Positions 47,506 to 59,682 of a stretch of 64,000 bases of DNA are shown one piece after another (position 1 is the stretch's first letter; each line of letters starts with the position of its first letter). The notes under the pieces are model-generated. The model was not told the origin of the DNA and searched no databases. It saw only the letters and a program-made list of their open reading frames with translations. A program made the translations under genes and the position numbers. Origin of the DNA: Geosiphon pyriformis (Eukaryota; Glomeromycota; Glomeromycetes; Archaeosporales; Geosiphonaceae); NCBI GenBank assembly GCA_016748015.1, contig JAAOMT010000379.1, forward strand, positions 172,042 through 236,041. Reading direction: 5' to 3'.

Positions 47506-48256
47506 TTTCTCTAACAATTGATTATTTTATCAGCCATTATTTTAAGGCATCAAAAAATTGTCAATGGCGTTAAAAGTATGAAAATTGTGCCTTTTTACCA
47601 TATTTATCTTGATCCTTTAAAAAAAATATCCTCAATTTCTTGTCCAATACATGTATTTACTATGAAATTTTGTCAAAAAGACATTGTCGGTACCTATTTT
47701 AACCAAAACTACTTTATTCCAGCGAAAAAAGAATTTCATTTATGATTTTTTCTGTAATTTTCACGTGTAATTGCAAGATTTAATAGTGTAGAGTAACTAG
47801 TATTCAGGGTGGTACATTGTCGCCCAAACATTATTATGTTTCTCACATATCAGCTATCATTTTGTTTGAATGAATCCTTTATTTGTAATACCTCATTATT
47901 TTATTAGCTATCGCTGATCAATTCTCAAAAAGTTTAATAGGTTCTGTTCGAAATTCTACACAATTTTCCTTTGATACCTTCTCAAAATACTGGCGTACGA
48001 TACTTTATTAAACTTTGAAGGAAATTGTATCTGAACATATTTTAATAATGGGGACATCATCCTTACGATATCTTGCATTTTAAATTTTCAAAATGATTTC
48101 AGTTAAACTAAAACGTTTAAATCTATTCCGTTTCTAAAGACTTTTATGAAGTTTTCTTTATTGATTGGGTAGAAAATTTAAAAGTCTAATGTTTGGGTTC
48201 AGAGTTCAGCCTTTCATTACTCATTAAACTGAAAAACTATTTCATTTATTAATTTT

Positions 48257-48260
<4 letters not shown>

Positions 48261-48291
<31 letters not shown>
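48261..48291. repeat. AAT microsatellite
   Basis: About ten uninterrupted AAT units. Confidence 0.9.
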
Positions 48292-48499
48292 TATAATATA
48301 TAATGTTCAAACAAAAATTTCATACAAATTTTTTACTATTAAACCTTTGAAATAAATTCAAAAATATGTTTTCTTTTTAGTAGAACAAAAAAATTTTATT
48401 TAACGCCTAATTCAAAATTGAACACAAAAATTTTAATACTATTCTAATTTATTTAATTTTTTACAATTTATACACCAAATAAAAAATTATATCTAATTA

Positions 48500-48800
48500 A
48501 TACTTTTTCAGCCTTTTAATAATACTGCTTAAATCTTCCTTGGCATTGAGTTAATAACTTCTTCGAGAACAGAGAGAAATCTAATTTTTCTCATTTCTCC
48601 TTTAACAAAATTAAAATTTTGACTATAAAACTCGGAAATATTACATGTTTTTGGATATTGTTCTTCAATAGCTTTCAAATGTTTTCAAATTTTTTAAATT
48701 CTTTTGCTACTTGTCAATAAAGTGTGGGGTCACGTCCAAGCATTTTGCGATTTTAACGAGATTTATATTTTCCATGTATTCGTTTGTCAATTTCGTTTAA
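48500..48800 (-). mobile_element. Tc1/mariner-like transposase C-terminal relic
   Basis: Minus-strand frames read HLNEIDKRIHGKYKSR, LGRDPTLY, QVAKEFKKFEN, then AIEEQYPKTCNISEFYSQN and VLEEVINSMPRKI. The final VINSMPR(R/K) block is typical of the C-terminus of Tc1-type transposases. Stops and frame changes occur between the blocks. The catalytic part is absent, so the assignment rests on the tail. Confidence 0.5.
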
Positions 48801-50374
48801 ATGTGTTCAAAAGTGGATAACATTTTTTTACACAAAAATATTTATTATGTTTGAGAGTTATAAAAAGTAACAAATGTCAAATTTATTTTTTTAAAAAATC
48901 GAGAAAAAACTTGATAACTTGATTCTTTAAAAGTGGGTTACATATGCAGATCGAACATTACTTTTTGGGAGTACTATACATGTATAATTATGTTTGTGTG
49001 CGTGTGTGTGTGTGTGTATAGATTTCAATTTTCTTTAACGAATTTAAATTAAACCTTTTTCATGCATTGTAATGTTAAATTTAATAATGCCCAGTTTTAA
49101 TTCAAATATATATTAATTTTATCTTTTCAAGAAGCATGAATTCTCGGTAAGTAAATGTAGAGTATAAAATTATTTTTTAAATTATTTTTTACCTTAAATA
49201 GCTAAACTCACTTTCGAGACGTTTATCTCTTGTGATAATAAAGTACATGTATAATGAATACCCAATTTTCTCAATCAGAATTTAAAATTCATACAGAAAA
49301 TGGGGAGATTAATTTATAATGAATTAATTGTGAATAGAAAAAGATGGTTCATTTCCAAAAAAAAAAAAAAAGTTAATTTGTTAGGAAAATATGAGCACTT
49401 GTTATCATTTTTCTTATTCATAGCTGAATATTCACCACCAAATTTTGAAATTGCTTTTACATTTCTTTCTATTCTACTCTCTCAAACTTTGGATACTGTT
49501 CTTTGCAAAATATCCTTGTCATTCTCATATTACTAAAATTATAAACCATGATTTGAGTTATTCATTCACCACCTTAAAATTAGAACAAAATGGGTTTTTT
49601 TTTTGAAATTTTCTTTGACGATTTTGTGTTTCACAAAGTTGACGGTTCTATCTCATTCAAACTGGTTAGATGCAGCATAACATCATCGGTAAGACCGGAT
49701 ATTACATTTTATTATGCATACTGTCCGTATACATGTACAAAGAACTTCTAAAATGATAACTTTGAGGCACTCTGTATGACTATGTATTAATTATGTCGAA
49801 TTTTCAGGAGAAATGTCTTATTCGTCTTTCATTTTAGGAAGAAAATTGGTTATTGAAAATTACGAGTTTCAATTTCATGACTTATCACAAGTTAAAAAAA
49901 CTTTTCTTTAAAACACATATCAAGCTTTTTTGTGTATAAAAAATAGCCCATTTTGCACATTAACATTTAAAATTTTTACTGTACGACGGAATAAATTTTT
50001 TTGACAAGACATGATAATGATAACTCGTTAAAAATTTAATTTTCTGGTTTTGCTATAGTATTAAACCTACCTTCTATTTTTAATTTCCTTAACTTTTAAA
50101 TACATCAATCAAATCATCAAATTTAAAGATATCTAATCTTTTGATTCATTTTATAAATATTTAATGATTTTATTTTTTAAATTGCTCAATATCAAAAGTA
50201 TAAATAAGTAAATTGATTATATCAATTAATTTTATTAATATTAATCATGTATCATTCTACTCTATAAAATCTTAATATTTTAAATTTGTTTTTATATTAA
50301 AAAGTTCAAAGTTCTGAAATTGAAAATTGTTTTAACTGATTTATTCCCAGTTTTTGAAATTAAAATTTTCCCTA
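48801..50374. other. Intergenic
   Basis: No recognised gene. It contains a short GT run near 49.0 kb and a 78-codon frame at 49300-49536 rich in Lys, Leu and Phe without motifs, which is probably spurious. Confidence 0.45.
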
Positions 50375-50638
50375 ATGAAAATTAAAACCGTTTTTCCGCC
50401 AAAATCAACCAATTTTCTATTAAATTTTTTGTTCATTCTTCTTCTTCTTCTTCTTTTAAATTCAATCACAGCGCATTCATCTAAAAATAAAAACTAAATC
50501 CAAGAAAGTGAACATCCAACATCAACCGAACCAAAATTATTATTTGATGTTCTTTTGACAAAATTAAACACTTTATTTAAAGTATCTATTCAAAAATCAA
50601 AAGGATATGGATTCAATTTGGCAAAAAATGTGTATTGA
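50375..50638 (+). pseudogene. Secreted-protein reading frame with one in-frame stop
   Basis: An 88-codon frame from ATG (50375) to TGA (50636-50638) is interrupted by a single TAA at 50495-50497. Before it is a signal peptide: MKIKTVFPPKSTNFLLN, then FLFILLLLLLLNSITA and HSSKNKN. After it the frame continues with ESEHPTSTEPKLLF, DVLLTKLNTLFKVSIQ and KGYGFNLAKNVY, which has normal protein composition. The continuing frame suggests a small secreted protein recently inactivated by one nonsense change. A short unrecognised intron or a sequencing error could also explain it. The Leu run is encoded by a CTT microsatellite. Confidence 0.45.
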
Positions 50639-52421
50639 AAACCAATCAAGATATCAAAGGCACGTTTTTGGACTTGATTGATTGATTGATTGATTCATTT
50701 GAAATGCAACATGTTTTAACATAAGAAATGGGATTTATGTTTTCTAAAAAGAAAAAAGGAATCCAGTATAAATCCATTTTACTTTTAAAACTGAAAGATT
50801 CAAAAATGAAATTTCAAAAATAGTTATTCTAAAAAAATTATCAATCTAAATTTAACTGTATTAAAATTTGGGTCATTTGACTAGTAACAGTTAGGATTTG
50901 TAAATACAGTATATTTAGCCTAATAAAGTAATTTTTTAATCAGTTAATTAAGAAGAATGACTGACTTCTATTATCTTTTTGGATTAAGTTAAATTTATCA
51001 TAAATCGCTTATAGTAAAAAGGTATACTCTTTAAAAGAATGAGAATTTTCAAAAAAGAAAGTTATTTACTTTAAAGAATAAACAAAAATCGTGTTAAACT
51101 TAACATTAATAATTGTAATCTTTTCATAAAAATTATTATTATTTTTCAAGAAGGATAATGTGTTTTCTTCCATTCAATGGATTCTCTGAAAATTTTGAAA
51201 GATCATTTGACCACTATCTAAAGTTCGATCACAAACCGATGAAACTGCTATCCGATTCTCATGAACAGTAATCGTTGCCTTTTTCACAAAAATAAAAAAT
51301 CATTTCTGGATCACCATTGTTACATCCTCCATTTTTTTAAGGATTTTCCATGTATTAGGAGATGATGAAACGAAACAATCGGAAAGATATTAATTTTTTT
51401 TCTTTTAAACCAACTTTTAATTATTAATAAAACTAAGATTAGAAATCAAAAATATGTTTAAATTTTTGACATCATTTCCTTTTCAGATTGATAAAAGTTC
51501 CTTTAAATCCAAATTTGATCCAAAATAACCTGCCAATCAAATTCAAAAGAGTTTTGAACAACACTTTTTTGAAACTACTTTTAAGAATTTCTTTTTCGAA
51601 TTCAAACAAACTACTATTACTTACTACCTTCACAGAATGAAAAAAAAATTGGTCATTATGCATGCGCAAACGATGCATTCTACCGTACCCTGAATGCTTT
51701 ATGAGCTTTGTAAGACTACCGTTTCACAAATGCCCAATATATATCATTAAAAATGTTTCAATGGCCAAATTTAAAACCGGAAAAACGATCACAAAATTTT
51801 TAACTTGTAATGATATCAAAGGCTTTTTTTTTTATGAGTCCCTAGCCTACTCCTACTTTGAACATCTATTTATGGGCGACAAATAGTAGTTTGGGTTCAT
51901 TAAATTGGACTCTTACAATCACAATTATTAGTTTTTTTTTATGTGAATCATTTCTATCAGTAATATGTGTTAGTGATGATCATGATCATAGCATATATAA
52001 ATCATTTCATTTTAAAAATCAATTATTCAAAATATTATTTATCTAAATATTTTATATGTGAAAGGATATCAAATTTTTTATCAAATAATTATTCGGATTG
52101 ATACACATTGTATTATATTAACTTATTATGGCTGTGTTTGTTTGTGTGTCCAACAACAGGCTAAATCATGAATTTAATGAGGCCTTAGTTCCGTGTCTTT
52201 ATTTAAGATTTGGTATGATAAATATTTGTTCAGGTTCAAGAGACACTGAAAAAATTTGAGTTTTTACAAGTGAGATAAAATTAACGAAATTTAAAAGAAA
52301 GCCTATATTTCTATTTTTCATAAATAATTATTTTCAAATTTAAGCTCTTTCCTCGTTAAAACTTTAAAAAATTTTGCCATTTTCATTTTTTTTTAAATCT
52401 AATTTTTCATTAAACTCGAAA
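50639..52421. other. Intergenic upstream of the phosphatase gene
   Basis: AT-rich with a short ATTG run near 50.68 kb. Open frames near 51.47-52.05 kb have no motifs and are considered chance frames. Confidence 0.45.
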
Positions 52422-53891
52422 ATGATTGATTCAGCTCAAAAAAAAATTATTGATGAAAATTCTTTAATTGAAACCCCAAAAAAGATTATACCTCCTCGAA
52501 TCGAAATAATCCCTGCTATTGAGAATATATCAAAAAATTCTCCTCCCACAATAACTCAACCACTAGCTTCGAATGATTTGAGTCAATTAGGAACTTCCGC
52601 TCACCGATTTTCATTTAATCAAAAGAAACACGGGACACATAAAAAACTCCAAAAAAAAAATTCACAAAAATTGGATAAAAACAATTCAAGTTTACCATTA
52701 AATATTCCTCTTTCTTGGAAATCTCTAAGTCAGTGGCAAAAAAGCGAGGGTATACCAGTGGACATGGTAATAAGACAAGGAAGGGCCGAACAACAAAAAA
52801 ATTATTTATCAAATTTATATGGAAGTTTAGTTTTGCCCAAGGTGTATCTTGGGAGGTAAGCGTTGATTCTATTTTCTTTTAAGTTATTACCTTTAGGGAA
52901 ATTATTAATAACATATATATCCTGACAACTATTTTAAAAATGTGATTTTTTGAATTTTAATTCTGCAACATGACACTTAAATGACCGATGAAGCTAATTA
53001 AAATTTGTTTTTCCAACAATCTTCTGGGTAGTCGTTTGGCGGCAACTGATAAAGACTGGTTGGAAGAACATAATATCACTCATATTCTTACTGTTGCTGA
53101 TGGTTTAAGACCAGCGTTTCCAAAGGTATGATACTTTTAAAATAGGATATTTTTTCCCCTAGAATTCGAAATTTTAAAATATTTCTATTTTAATATCTCA
53201 AATTTTTATATCCTAGGAATATACCTATAAAGTAATACAAGTAAGAGATAGTCAAAATCAAAATCTCCTTGAACATTTCGATTCGTGTCATCGGTTTATC
53301 GACAAAACATTGTCACAAGAAAAAGGGAACCTCTTAATTCATTGGTAAGCGTCATTTTACGAGCTGATTTTTGAATATAATGAACTGGTATCTCTTATAT
53401 GAAAAGGTTTAAGACTTGATTGAAAATTTTTCTTTAAAAAATATTAGTCAAGCGGGAATTTCAAGAAGTGCTTCAGGTATCAGCTAGATCTATTTTTGTT
53501 TCTATTCATTTTTTTCAAATAAACACACACCAATCAATTTTACTTTTCTTTGGGAAACAAATAACCCTAGTTTTGACAGCATATATAATGAAATCGCAGA
53601 TGATGGAATACGAAAAAGCTCTAGAATTAGTAAGATCCAAAAGATCCATTGTTTGGTATGGTTTGATTTATTTTGGGCTAAAATTAGATTTTTAGTAAGA
53701 ATCAAAAAATCTATTCTATTTTTATTAATCTCTTTCTCTTTATTATTCTTTATTGTACCTTTTTTAGTCCGAATGTAGGGTTCCGGTATCAACTGCACCT
53801 TTATCACGTCCTCGGCTGCAATCAACCAAAAAAGCAATTAAAGTATTGGACATTTGTATTTCAAATATGGAAGAAAGTAATTCTTGAGTAA
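52422..53891 (+). CDS. Dual-specificity protein phosphatase
   Basis: Six exons, 52422-52855, 53032-53125, 53217-53344, 53448-53476, 53571-53655 and 53768-53891, give about 297 residues. The first ~140 residues are a charged, low-complexity extension. The catalytic domain begins VYLGSRLAATDKDWL, followed by NITHILTVADGL with the general-acid region, VIQVRDSQNQNLLEHF, and FIDKTLSQEKGNLLIHC. The P-loop HCQAGISRSAS (Cys and Arg both present) is split by an intron inside the Cys codon, then come VLTAYIMKSQMMEYEKALEL, RSKRSIVCPNVGFRYQL. This is the DUSP/MAPK-phosphatase fold, which removes phosphate from Tyr and Ser/Thr of kinases. The substrate-recognition part is not recognisable. The stop is in GAGTAAGTAA, which is also a strong splice donor, so a further exon is possible. 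Confidence 0.92.
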
Positions 53892-54309
53892 GTAATTAGT
53901 AAATTATTGGCCCTTATTTACTTTTTGGTTGATCAAATGATCATTTATTATAAAAGTCATTTGAGGCTAACATCTTTTCGAAATTTTTTTATATCTAGCT
54001 TTTGTTAATTGACAAGTCATTATCTTTTTCACGGTCTCGGCCAAATATAAATTTGCTAATACATTTTTTTAATTCATGAATCCCCTATAAATTTTCATAT
54101 TCAAAATAAAAACCCACCCTTCATTCTTGTAAATATACTTTCTATTTCTTTCATATGGTATTATTTACTTTTATCACCAGAATTATATTATTTTACTTAT
54201 TAATTGACTATAAATATCACTTGGATTTAGAAAAATTATGTATTATCACATTCTAAGCATAATATTGTAATGTAATCTAATGTATTTTAAATTATTATTA
54301 TTATTTTAA

Positions 54310-54348
<39 letters not shown>

Positions 54349-55646
54349 GGTAGAAGCTTTCAATTCTTTTTGAGTCATATCATTATGTTTAACGACTGAT
54401 CGAAAGCAAGAATTTTTAATTCTTTTACTCGAATTTTGGAGGAAAGATTTACTGTCGTAATTTTTTATTAAAATGAAACATTTGAAACATGGTCAAAAAT
54501 CGGCTGATTGACTCATAACATTCCTGGTTAAAGCTGATCACATTTTTTTTAATCTCTTTTTAGTTCATAAAAAAAAGTAATAAAAAAAATCTTTTATTTT
54601 ATGGAATAATTTAAGATTTTTTTTGAAAATAAAAGAATAATTCAGTTATAAATTTCATATTAGATAACTTTATTGACCCAAAAAGAAATCTCAGAAATCT
54701 TAATACAAATAATTTGTTAAATATTATAAAAAAATATATAGGTAATTTTTATAATAAAAATTAATTTAATAAGTTAAATTAATTATTTAAATATTTTTCA
54801 CATTATCACACAATAAATTTGAATAAATTGGTGATACAAAGTTTTTGTTAATTTTAGTAAATTCAAGTTTAAAATTAAATAAACTTTTAAAAAATAAATA
54901 AAGCTTTTATTTTTGCAAATAAATAAAACAATATAAATGTTTTTAATACTAATAAATGAATAAAAATGAAAAATCAAAACATCCAATCACATTTGCCATG
55001 TTTTTAAATTGCAAGAAATTTTTTTCAATTCAATTCAACCCAAATCAAAATTATTGTTGGCAAACATTTTCACAATCTTATAGACAAATAAAATTTTTTT
55101 TTCACTTTGTGATCAACTTACTCGTCACAACCCCTAAAAAAAAAAAATACAGGTTTTCTTAAAATCTTGGGTTAGAATTGACAAATTTGATTTAACTCGA
55201 ATGAAAAAATCGAAATTCACAGATCTTCCGTCTGAAAATCTTTATTAAAAAAATAAATTTTTACCTAGAAACATTCTCGTATTCTCCCCTATCAGATTGA
55301 ATTCTCATAAATCTGGACAGTTAACCGAATTTACCCGTTCTAATGCTTTGAAGAATTCTTGATTTTTAATCATAATAAAAATCTACAGGCTTATTTCGAA
55401 TCTTGATAAGATTTCATTTGCATACAACGGAGATAAAACAAAACTTTTTTTTTAATACTATTTAATTATTTATCATTTCCCGATCAGATTATATCGATTC
55501 AAAATATTTTTTCAATAAAGATTCGAGACAAAATGGTGAAACCCCCAAAAAAATTCAATGGGATTTCATTAATCAAAACAACTCTTTATGATAAAAAATT
55601 TATAAATATTCCATTAAAATAAAGAATAATTTAGTGTTCACAAAAA
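53892..55646. other. Intergenic between phosphatase and lipase-like gene D
   Basis: AT-rich, with a TTA microsatellite at 54311-54348. Short open frames near 54.8-55.16 kb show no motifs. Confidence 0.5.
54311..54348. repeat. TTA microsatellite
   Basis: About twelve TTA units. Confidence 0.9.
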
Positions 55647-57089
55647 ATGTTTTTTCAAATACCTGTGATAACCCTCATTCTATCAAGTGGTCAAATTTTT
55701 TTGATCTTATTTTTATTTTTACATTTTTATTCAATTCAATATGAAATATTTTTAAAAGATAATTTTTCATTATTCAATAAAACTTTAATACTTTCACCTA
55801 TTCAAAAATCGAAATTTTTATCAAGTTTTCAACTTCATTCGAAAATTTTTAAAAGAAATAATAATCCCAAATCAAAATTTCCTAAACCTATAAGGATTCC
55901 ATCTTATCGACCTAAATCTAATAAATCTTTGAACCCTAAGTTTATAGTTTTAATGCATCATATTGCACAATACGCTAATATTGCCTACTGCCCGGAAAAG
56001 GAGAGTTATCCTAATGAGGTAGAAGTTATTAGGCCAAAACCAGAACGTATATTCATATAAAATCTTAATTGAAGCATGTTAAAATTTAAAAATTATATAT
56101 TAATTTCAAGAGTATTATTAATTTATTCAAAAAAAAAAAAAAAAAAAAAAAAAGCTCCAGGTTTTAAAATGATCTATGATAAAACACACGATCGTATGAT
56201 TATTTGTTTCATTGGAAAAAAATTATCACGAATCGAATGGGAGACTCGGAAAGTCGCATTGGAAAGTGTAAACATAACTTTACCACAACAAGAACGACCA
56301 GAATATTATAAAATGTTTATAGATTCAATATGGAACAAGGATGTAAAAAAAATGTTGCCAGAAATTTTTGAAAAACTTGATCATTTTTCCTCATTTCCGT
56401 TATTCATTCAATTTGTGGGACATGGAGTTGGAGGGGGTAAAGAATTTTCTTTTTATCTATGAATTTTAAATTTATTATTTTTATAAACTATCTAATCAAT
56501 AAAAAAATAATAATCTAATATTATATTTTTAAAAAATATAAAGCTTATGCTGTTCTTGCCGCTCTCTATTATCGCCTTCATCTTTTGAAACAAAGTGCCT
56601 TACATAAGAAGACAATACGAGTTACAACGTTTGGCCAACCGCGAATCGGTTCCAGTTTATTTGCTAGTCTCATTAATAAATTTCTCCTTGTCCAAAGAAT
56701 TACACATTCAAATGATTACGTCCCTCGTTCGTTTCATCCTCCACCACAATTTCAGCATCACGACAGAGAATTTTGGATTGCACGTGATGATTGTAATTGC
56801 ACTAATAAAAAGTCACCTTTTTCTAATGGTTATTTTTTTTTCGAATGCCCAGGCTATCGAAGAAATTGGAATGCAACTCACGGTGAGAATCAGGTAAAAA
56901 AAAAAAAAAAGTCACTTTAGCTGATTTAATTTGATTTTAGTTTACTTTCAACAGGAATATTTTGTTTGATATACTTAAAAAGTTTATTTTAATTAAAAGG
57001 AATGCAATCAGGGGACAATTGATGATTTAGAATCATGGACTAATGATGGTCCATATTTCGGGGTTACAATGGGAAAATGTGATGAATGA
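55647..57089 (+). CDS. Class-3 lipase-like protein D (catalytic Ser replaced by Gly)
   Basis: Exons 55647-56046, 56155-56436, 56544-56893 and 57000-57089 give about 373 residues. The N-terminus is strongly hydrophobic (MFFQIPVITLILSS, then IFLILFLFLHFYS), a signal peptide or anchor. Landmarks are HHIAQYANIAYCPEKE, DRMIICFIGKKLSRIEW in place of the RGT strand, the elbow FVGHGVGGAYAVLAALYY, TTFGQPRIGS, THSNDYVPRS (Asp) and FQHHDREFWIA (His). The elbow is GHGVGG: Gly (about residue 224, codon 56424-56426) stands where Ser is required. The end is ECNQGT, then TNDGPYFGVTMGKCDE. The acceptor of intron 1 follows a run of some 24 A bases and has no pyrimidine tract, so the exact 5' edge of exon 2 is uncertain. 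The other two introns sit where those of A and B do. Confidence 0.85.
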
Positions 57090-57186
57090 ATAATGACAAA
57101 GTAATAGAAATAAATATTTCTATATAGTTTTGATTCTATGGATATTTTTATTTAATATCCCTACCTATCATTGTCAAAGAAAACCT

Positions 57187-57217
57187 CCCCCCCCCCCCCA
57201 CCCCCCACCCCCCACCC
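57187..57217. repeat. C-rich tract
   Basis: Runs of six or more C separated by single A (ccccccaccccccacccc), about 100 bp downstream of gene D. The minus strand has a G-quadruplex pattern. Confidence 0.85.
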
Positions 57218-58346
57218 ACTTTTAATTATAACAATAATAAATCATTTAACACAAAATTTTCGTTATTTATTTCTAAATTTTAACTTGGAAATAACTTTTT
57301 TATTTAGAATTTAAAATTTCAGTTATGAATTATATCAAATTAAAAAATTGACAATCAAGTTTTAATAACAAATGAATAAATTTTATTTTTATTTTTATCC
57401 AAATCATTTTTTAAATTACAAAATCTACTATATTAATATATTAAAATTAAAAAAGTTTATATTTCGAATTATTAAAAATTATAATAAATTAATCAAAGAT
57501 TAATTAGAATTTTTACAGTTTTATTAATTTTAATAAAAATATTGTTTATATTGAATATTTTTTTTAAACAGCAGCATGAATATACATTACTTATATAGTA
57601 TTATCGACAAAAATTTTAATTATAACTAACTCTAATATATTTAATAATTCAGAAACTTCTGTAATGCCTCTTGTAAGATTTTTTTTTCAAATATTCAAAG
57701 ACTTGCAATTTCAGAAAATAAAAGGACTTTTATAATTGAATTAGCTGATGGATTAATAATATATTCCTCTTTAATGACTTTAAAGACAAAACATTAAAAC
57801 TCTTCATGATAATTATATTATAAAGTATCTTTAGTTCAAGACAAATCTGGACATGGAAAAGTTTTTTTCTGGTTGCAAATCAACAATTCTCCACCAAGGA
57901 ATACTACAATAATAATCATATCATAAAAAAATGATTAATAACTTTTATGTAAAAATATATATTTCATAAATATAAAAAAAAAAAATTTTAAAATAAAAAT
58001 TATTTGGTCGTAAAAATATGCTAAAATAAATAAATTTATTGAAAAAATTATGAATTATCAAATTCATTTTTAATATTAAACAATTCCATTAAAATAAAAA
58101 AAAAACATTTATAACAACAACAACAATAATAATTTGAAAACCAATACTTTAAAATGAAATATTTAAATCGATTAATTTTAAAAATATAAAAAATTGATAA
58201 TAATTGTAAATTTATTCATAATAGTTTTCAAAAATCTTTGTTTTTTATTGATTGAAAAATTTTAGATATTAATTAATGATCTCCCACCATAAAAAGAAAT
58301 TAATCAACAATGATATGAACATTTTAATTTTTAAGTTACAGTAAAA
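57218..58346. other. AT-rich intergenic DNA
   Basis: No gene was recognised between lipase-like gene D and the tRNA. Confidence 0.5.
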
Positions 58347-58418
58347 TAGCAGCGGGAGGTTTCGATCCTCCGGCCTCGGGGTTATGAGCCCCGCGCGCTT
58401 CCTCTGCGCTACGCTGCT
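58347..58418 (-). tRNA. Initiator tRNA-Met (CAU)
   Basis: A complete 72-nt cloverleaf on the minus strand. The acceptor stem AGCAGCG/CGCTGCT pairs in all seven positions and includes the A1-U72 pair of eukaryotic initiators. The anticodon stem CGGGG/CCCCG closes the loop CTCATAA with anticodon CAU. The T arm GGAGG/CCTCC encloses ATCGAAA instead of TTC-type, which is the initiator hallmark. No intron. The gene is GC-rich amid AT-rich flanks, and a T-rich run downstream on the minus strand could end pol III transcription. Confidence 0.95.
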
Positions 58419-58529
58419 TCTTTCATAAAAGATTTGCAAATTTTTATAATTTATACTTTAATTTCAATTAAGATCAGCCACATACCTCAAATCACATGCA
58501 TCATGTAATATGGTAACTTTTTCACTATA

Positions 58530-59040
58530 CATGTTTTGGGTATCGAGTCAATAAATTGAAGAATTGTCTCTAATGGAATAGCATTCCATGCGGTAAAGAC
58601 TGTAAAATATATACGAAATTTAAATATGAATTAGTGCTTATAAATAATTTGTCTGTCCAAAGAACACGTCGCCAATCCTCTTTGGTCCAATGCTTTGGAG
58701 ATTTAGTCGTTTAATTCGGTTTACTTCATTAATAATAGGTTTTCTTATACATTTTATATTAAAATTTTCATTAAAGTTCTAACGGGCATGTGAATTAGGA
58801 TTTTTACACAAGATTTCAGCAGTAAGCAGATATTTTGACATCTTTCTTATTGTAGGATTTTTTTTAATTTCCCCGTAGAATTCGACGTTCAGAGCGTTTA
58901 AGAATAAAAGAATTTTGACCAATATTTTTTGATAATTCTAATCGTATAAGACAATTTTTAACACAAGTAGCAGAGTCCAATAATGCGCGAGACTTTGGTG
59001 TCGGACATGACCTCTTTCTTGAACATTTTTACTGTATAAC
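58530..59040 (-). mobile_element. Tc1/mariner transposase relic
   Basis: Minus-strand frames follow Tc1 order. CPTPKSRALLDSATCVKN is followed by KNIGQNSFILKRSERRIL and NPTIRKMSKYLLTAE (helix-turn-helix region), then KSPKHWTKEDWRRVLWTDKL with the first catalytic Asp. A large internal deletion follows, and then a C-terminal stretch (AWNAIPLETIQ) nearly the same as the one at 33.14 kb. Stops and frameshifts make it inactive. Confidence 0.8.
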
Positions 59041-59630
59041 ATTCATTTCTATTAGGATCTTTTTGGCAATCCATTTGTGTATACATTTTGAATTTTCAAA
59101 TCGCTCTTTAACTAAATAATGAATATCTTTTTTTATTAAAATAAGCACCTGGTTTTTTTATGGTTAAAAATACAATTAGAAACTTTTTATATATAAACTT
59201 TCATCTTTATATCTTTTTTAAAAGGATTTTACCTCCTTTTTAATGTGTAAGCGTTATCGACTGTAAAGTTATTTCAATCACTTAAACCTAAAATAGTTAA
59301 TATAATTCATCAAATCGACTTATACTAATATAAGTATTAAAGTGTTTACTGATTTCGTAGATTTTCATCAAAACTTGAATACATCTATTGTATATATATA
59401 CTACGCATTAATCCATCATTGGTAATTTAATCAATCGCGAAATCCTAAATCCAAAAAAAGGTGTTTTTAAACCAAAGTTTCTTATATATTAAATATTATA
59501 AATGAAAGGCTTACTATTTGTCATATCTCGATAGCAGAAGTCCCGTCGCTTTTAGGCAATATTATAATGAATTACGCCATCATGATAGTGATGGGAAATC
59601 AATATTTTCTATATATATATATATAAATAT

Positions 59631-59631
59631 A

Positions 59632-59680
<49 letters not shown>
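59631..59680. repeat. TTA/ATT microsatellite
   Basis: About 16 trinucleotide units directly after an AT-rich tract. Confidence 0.9.

Positions 59681-59682
<2 letters not shown>

Larger units (their letters stand above)
41362..48499. other. Long AT-rich gene desert
   Basis: About 7 kb, with 41.4-43.8 kb made almost entirely of A and T and long poly-A and poly-T runs. No coding sequence was recognised on either strand. A 75-codon frame at 47518-47745 has no motif. The only G-rich element is at 47482-47505. Confidence 0.6.

Noticed and set aside
47518-47745. 75-codon plus-strand frame in the AT-rich desert
   Set aside because: No motif, no splice context and no neighbouring exon; a frame of this length is expected by chance.
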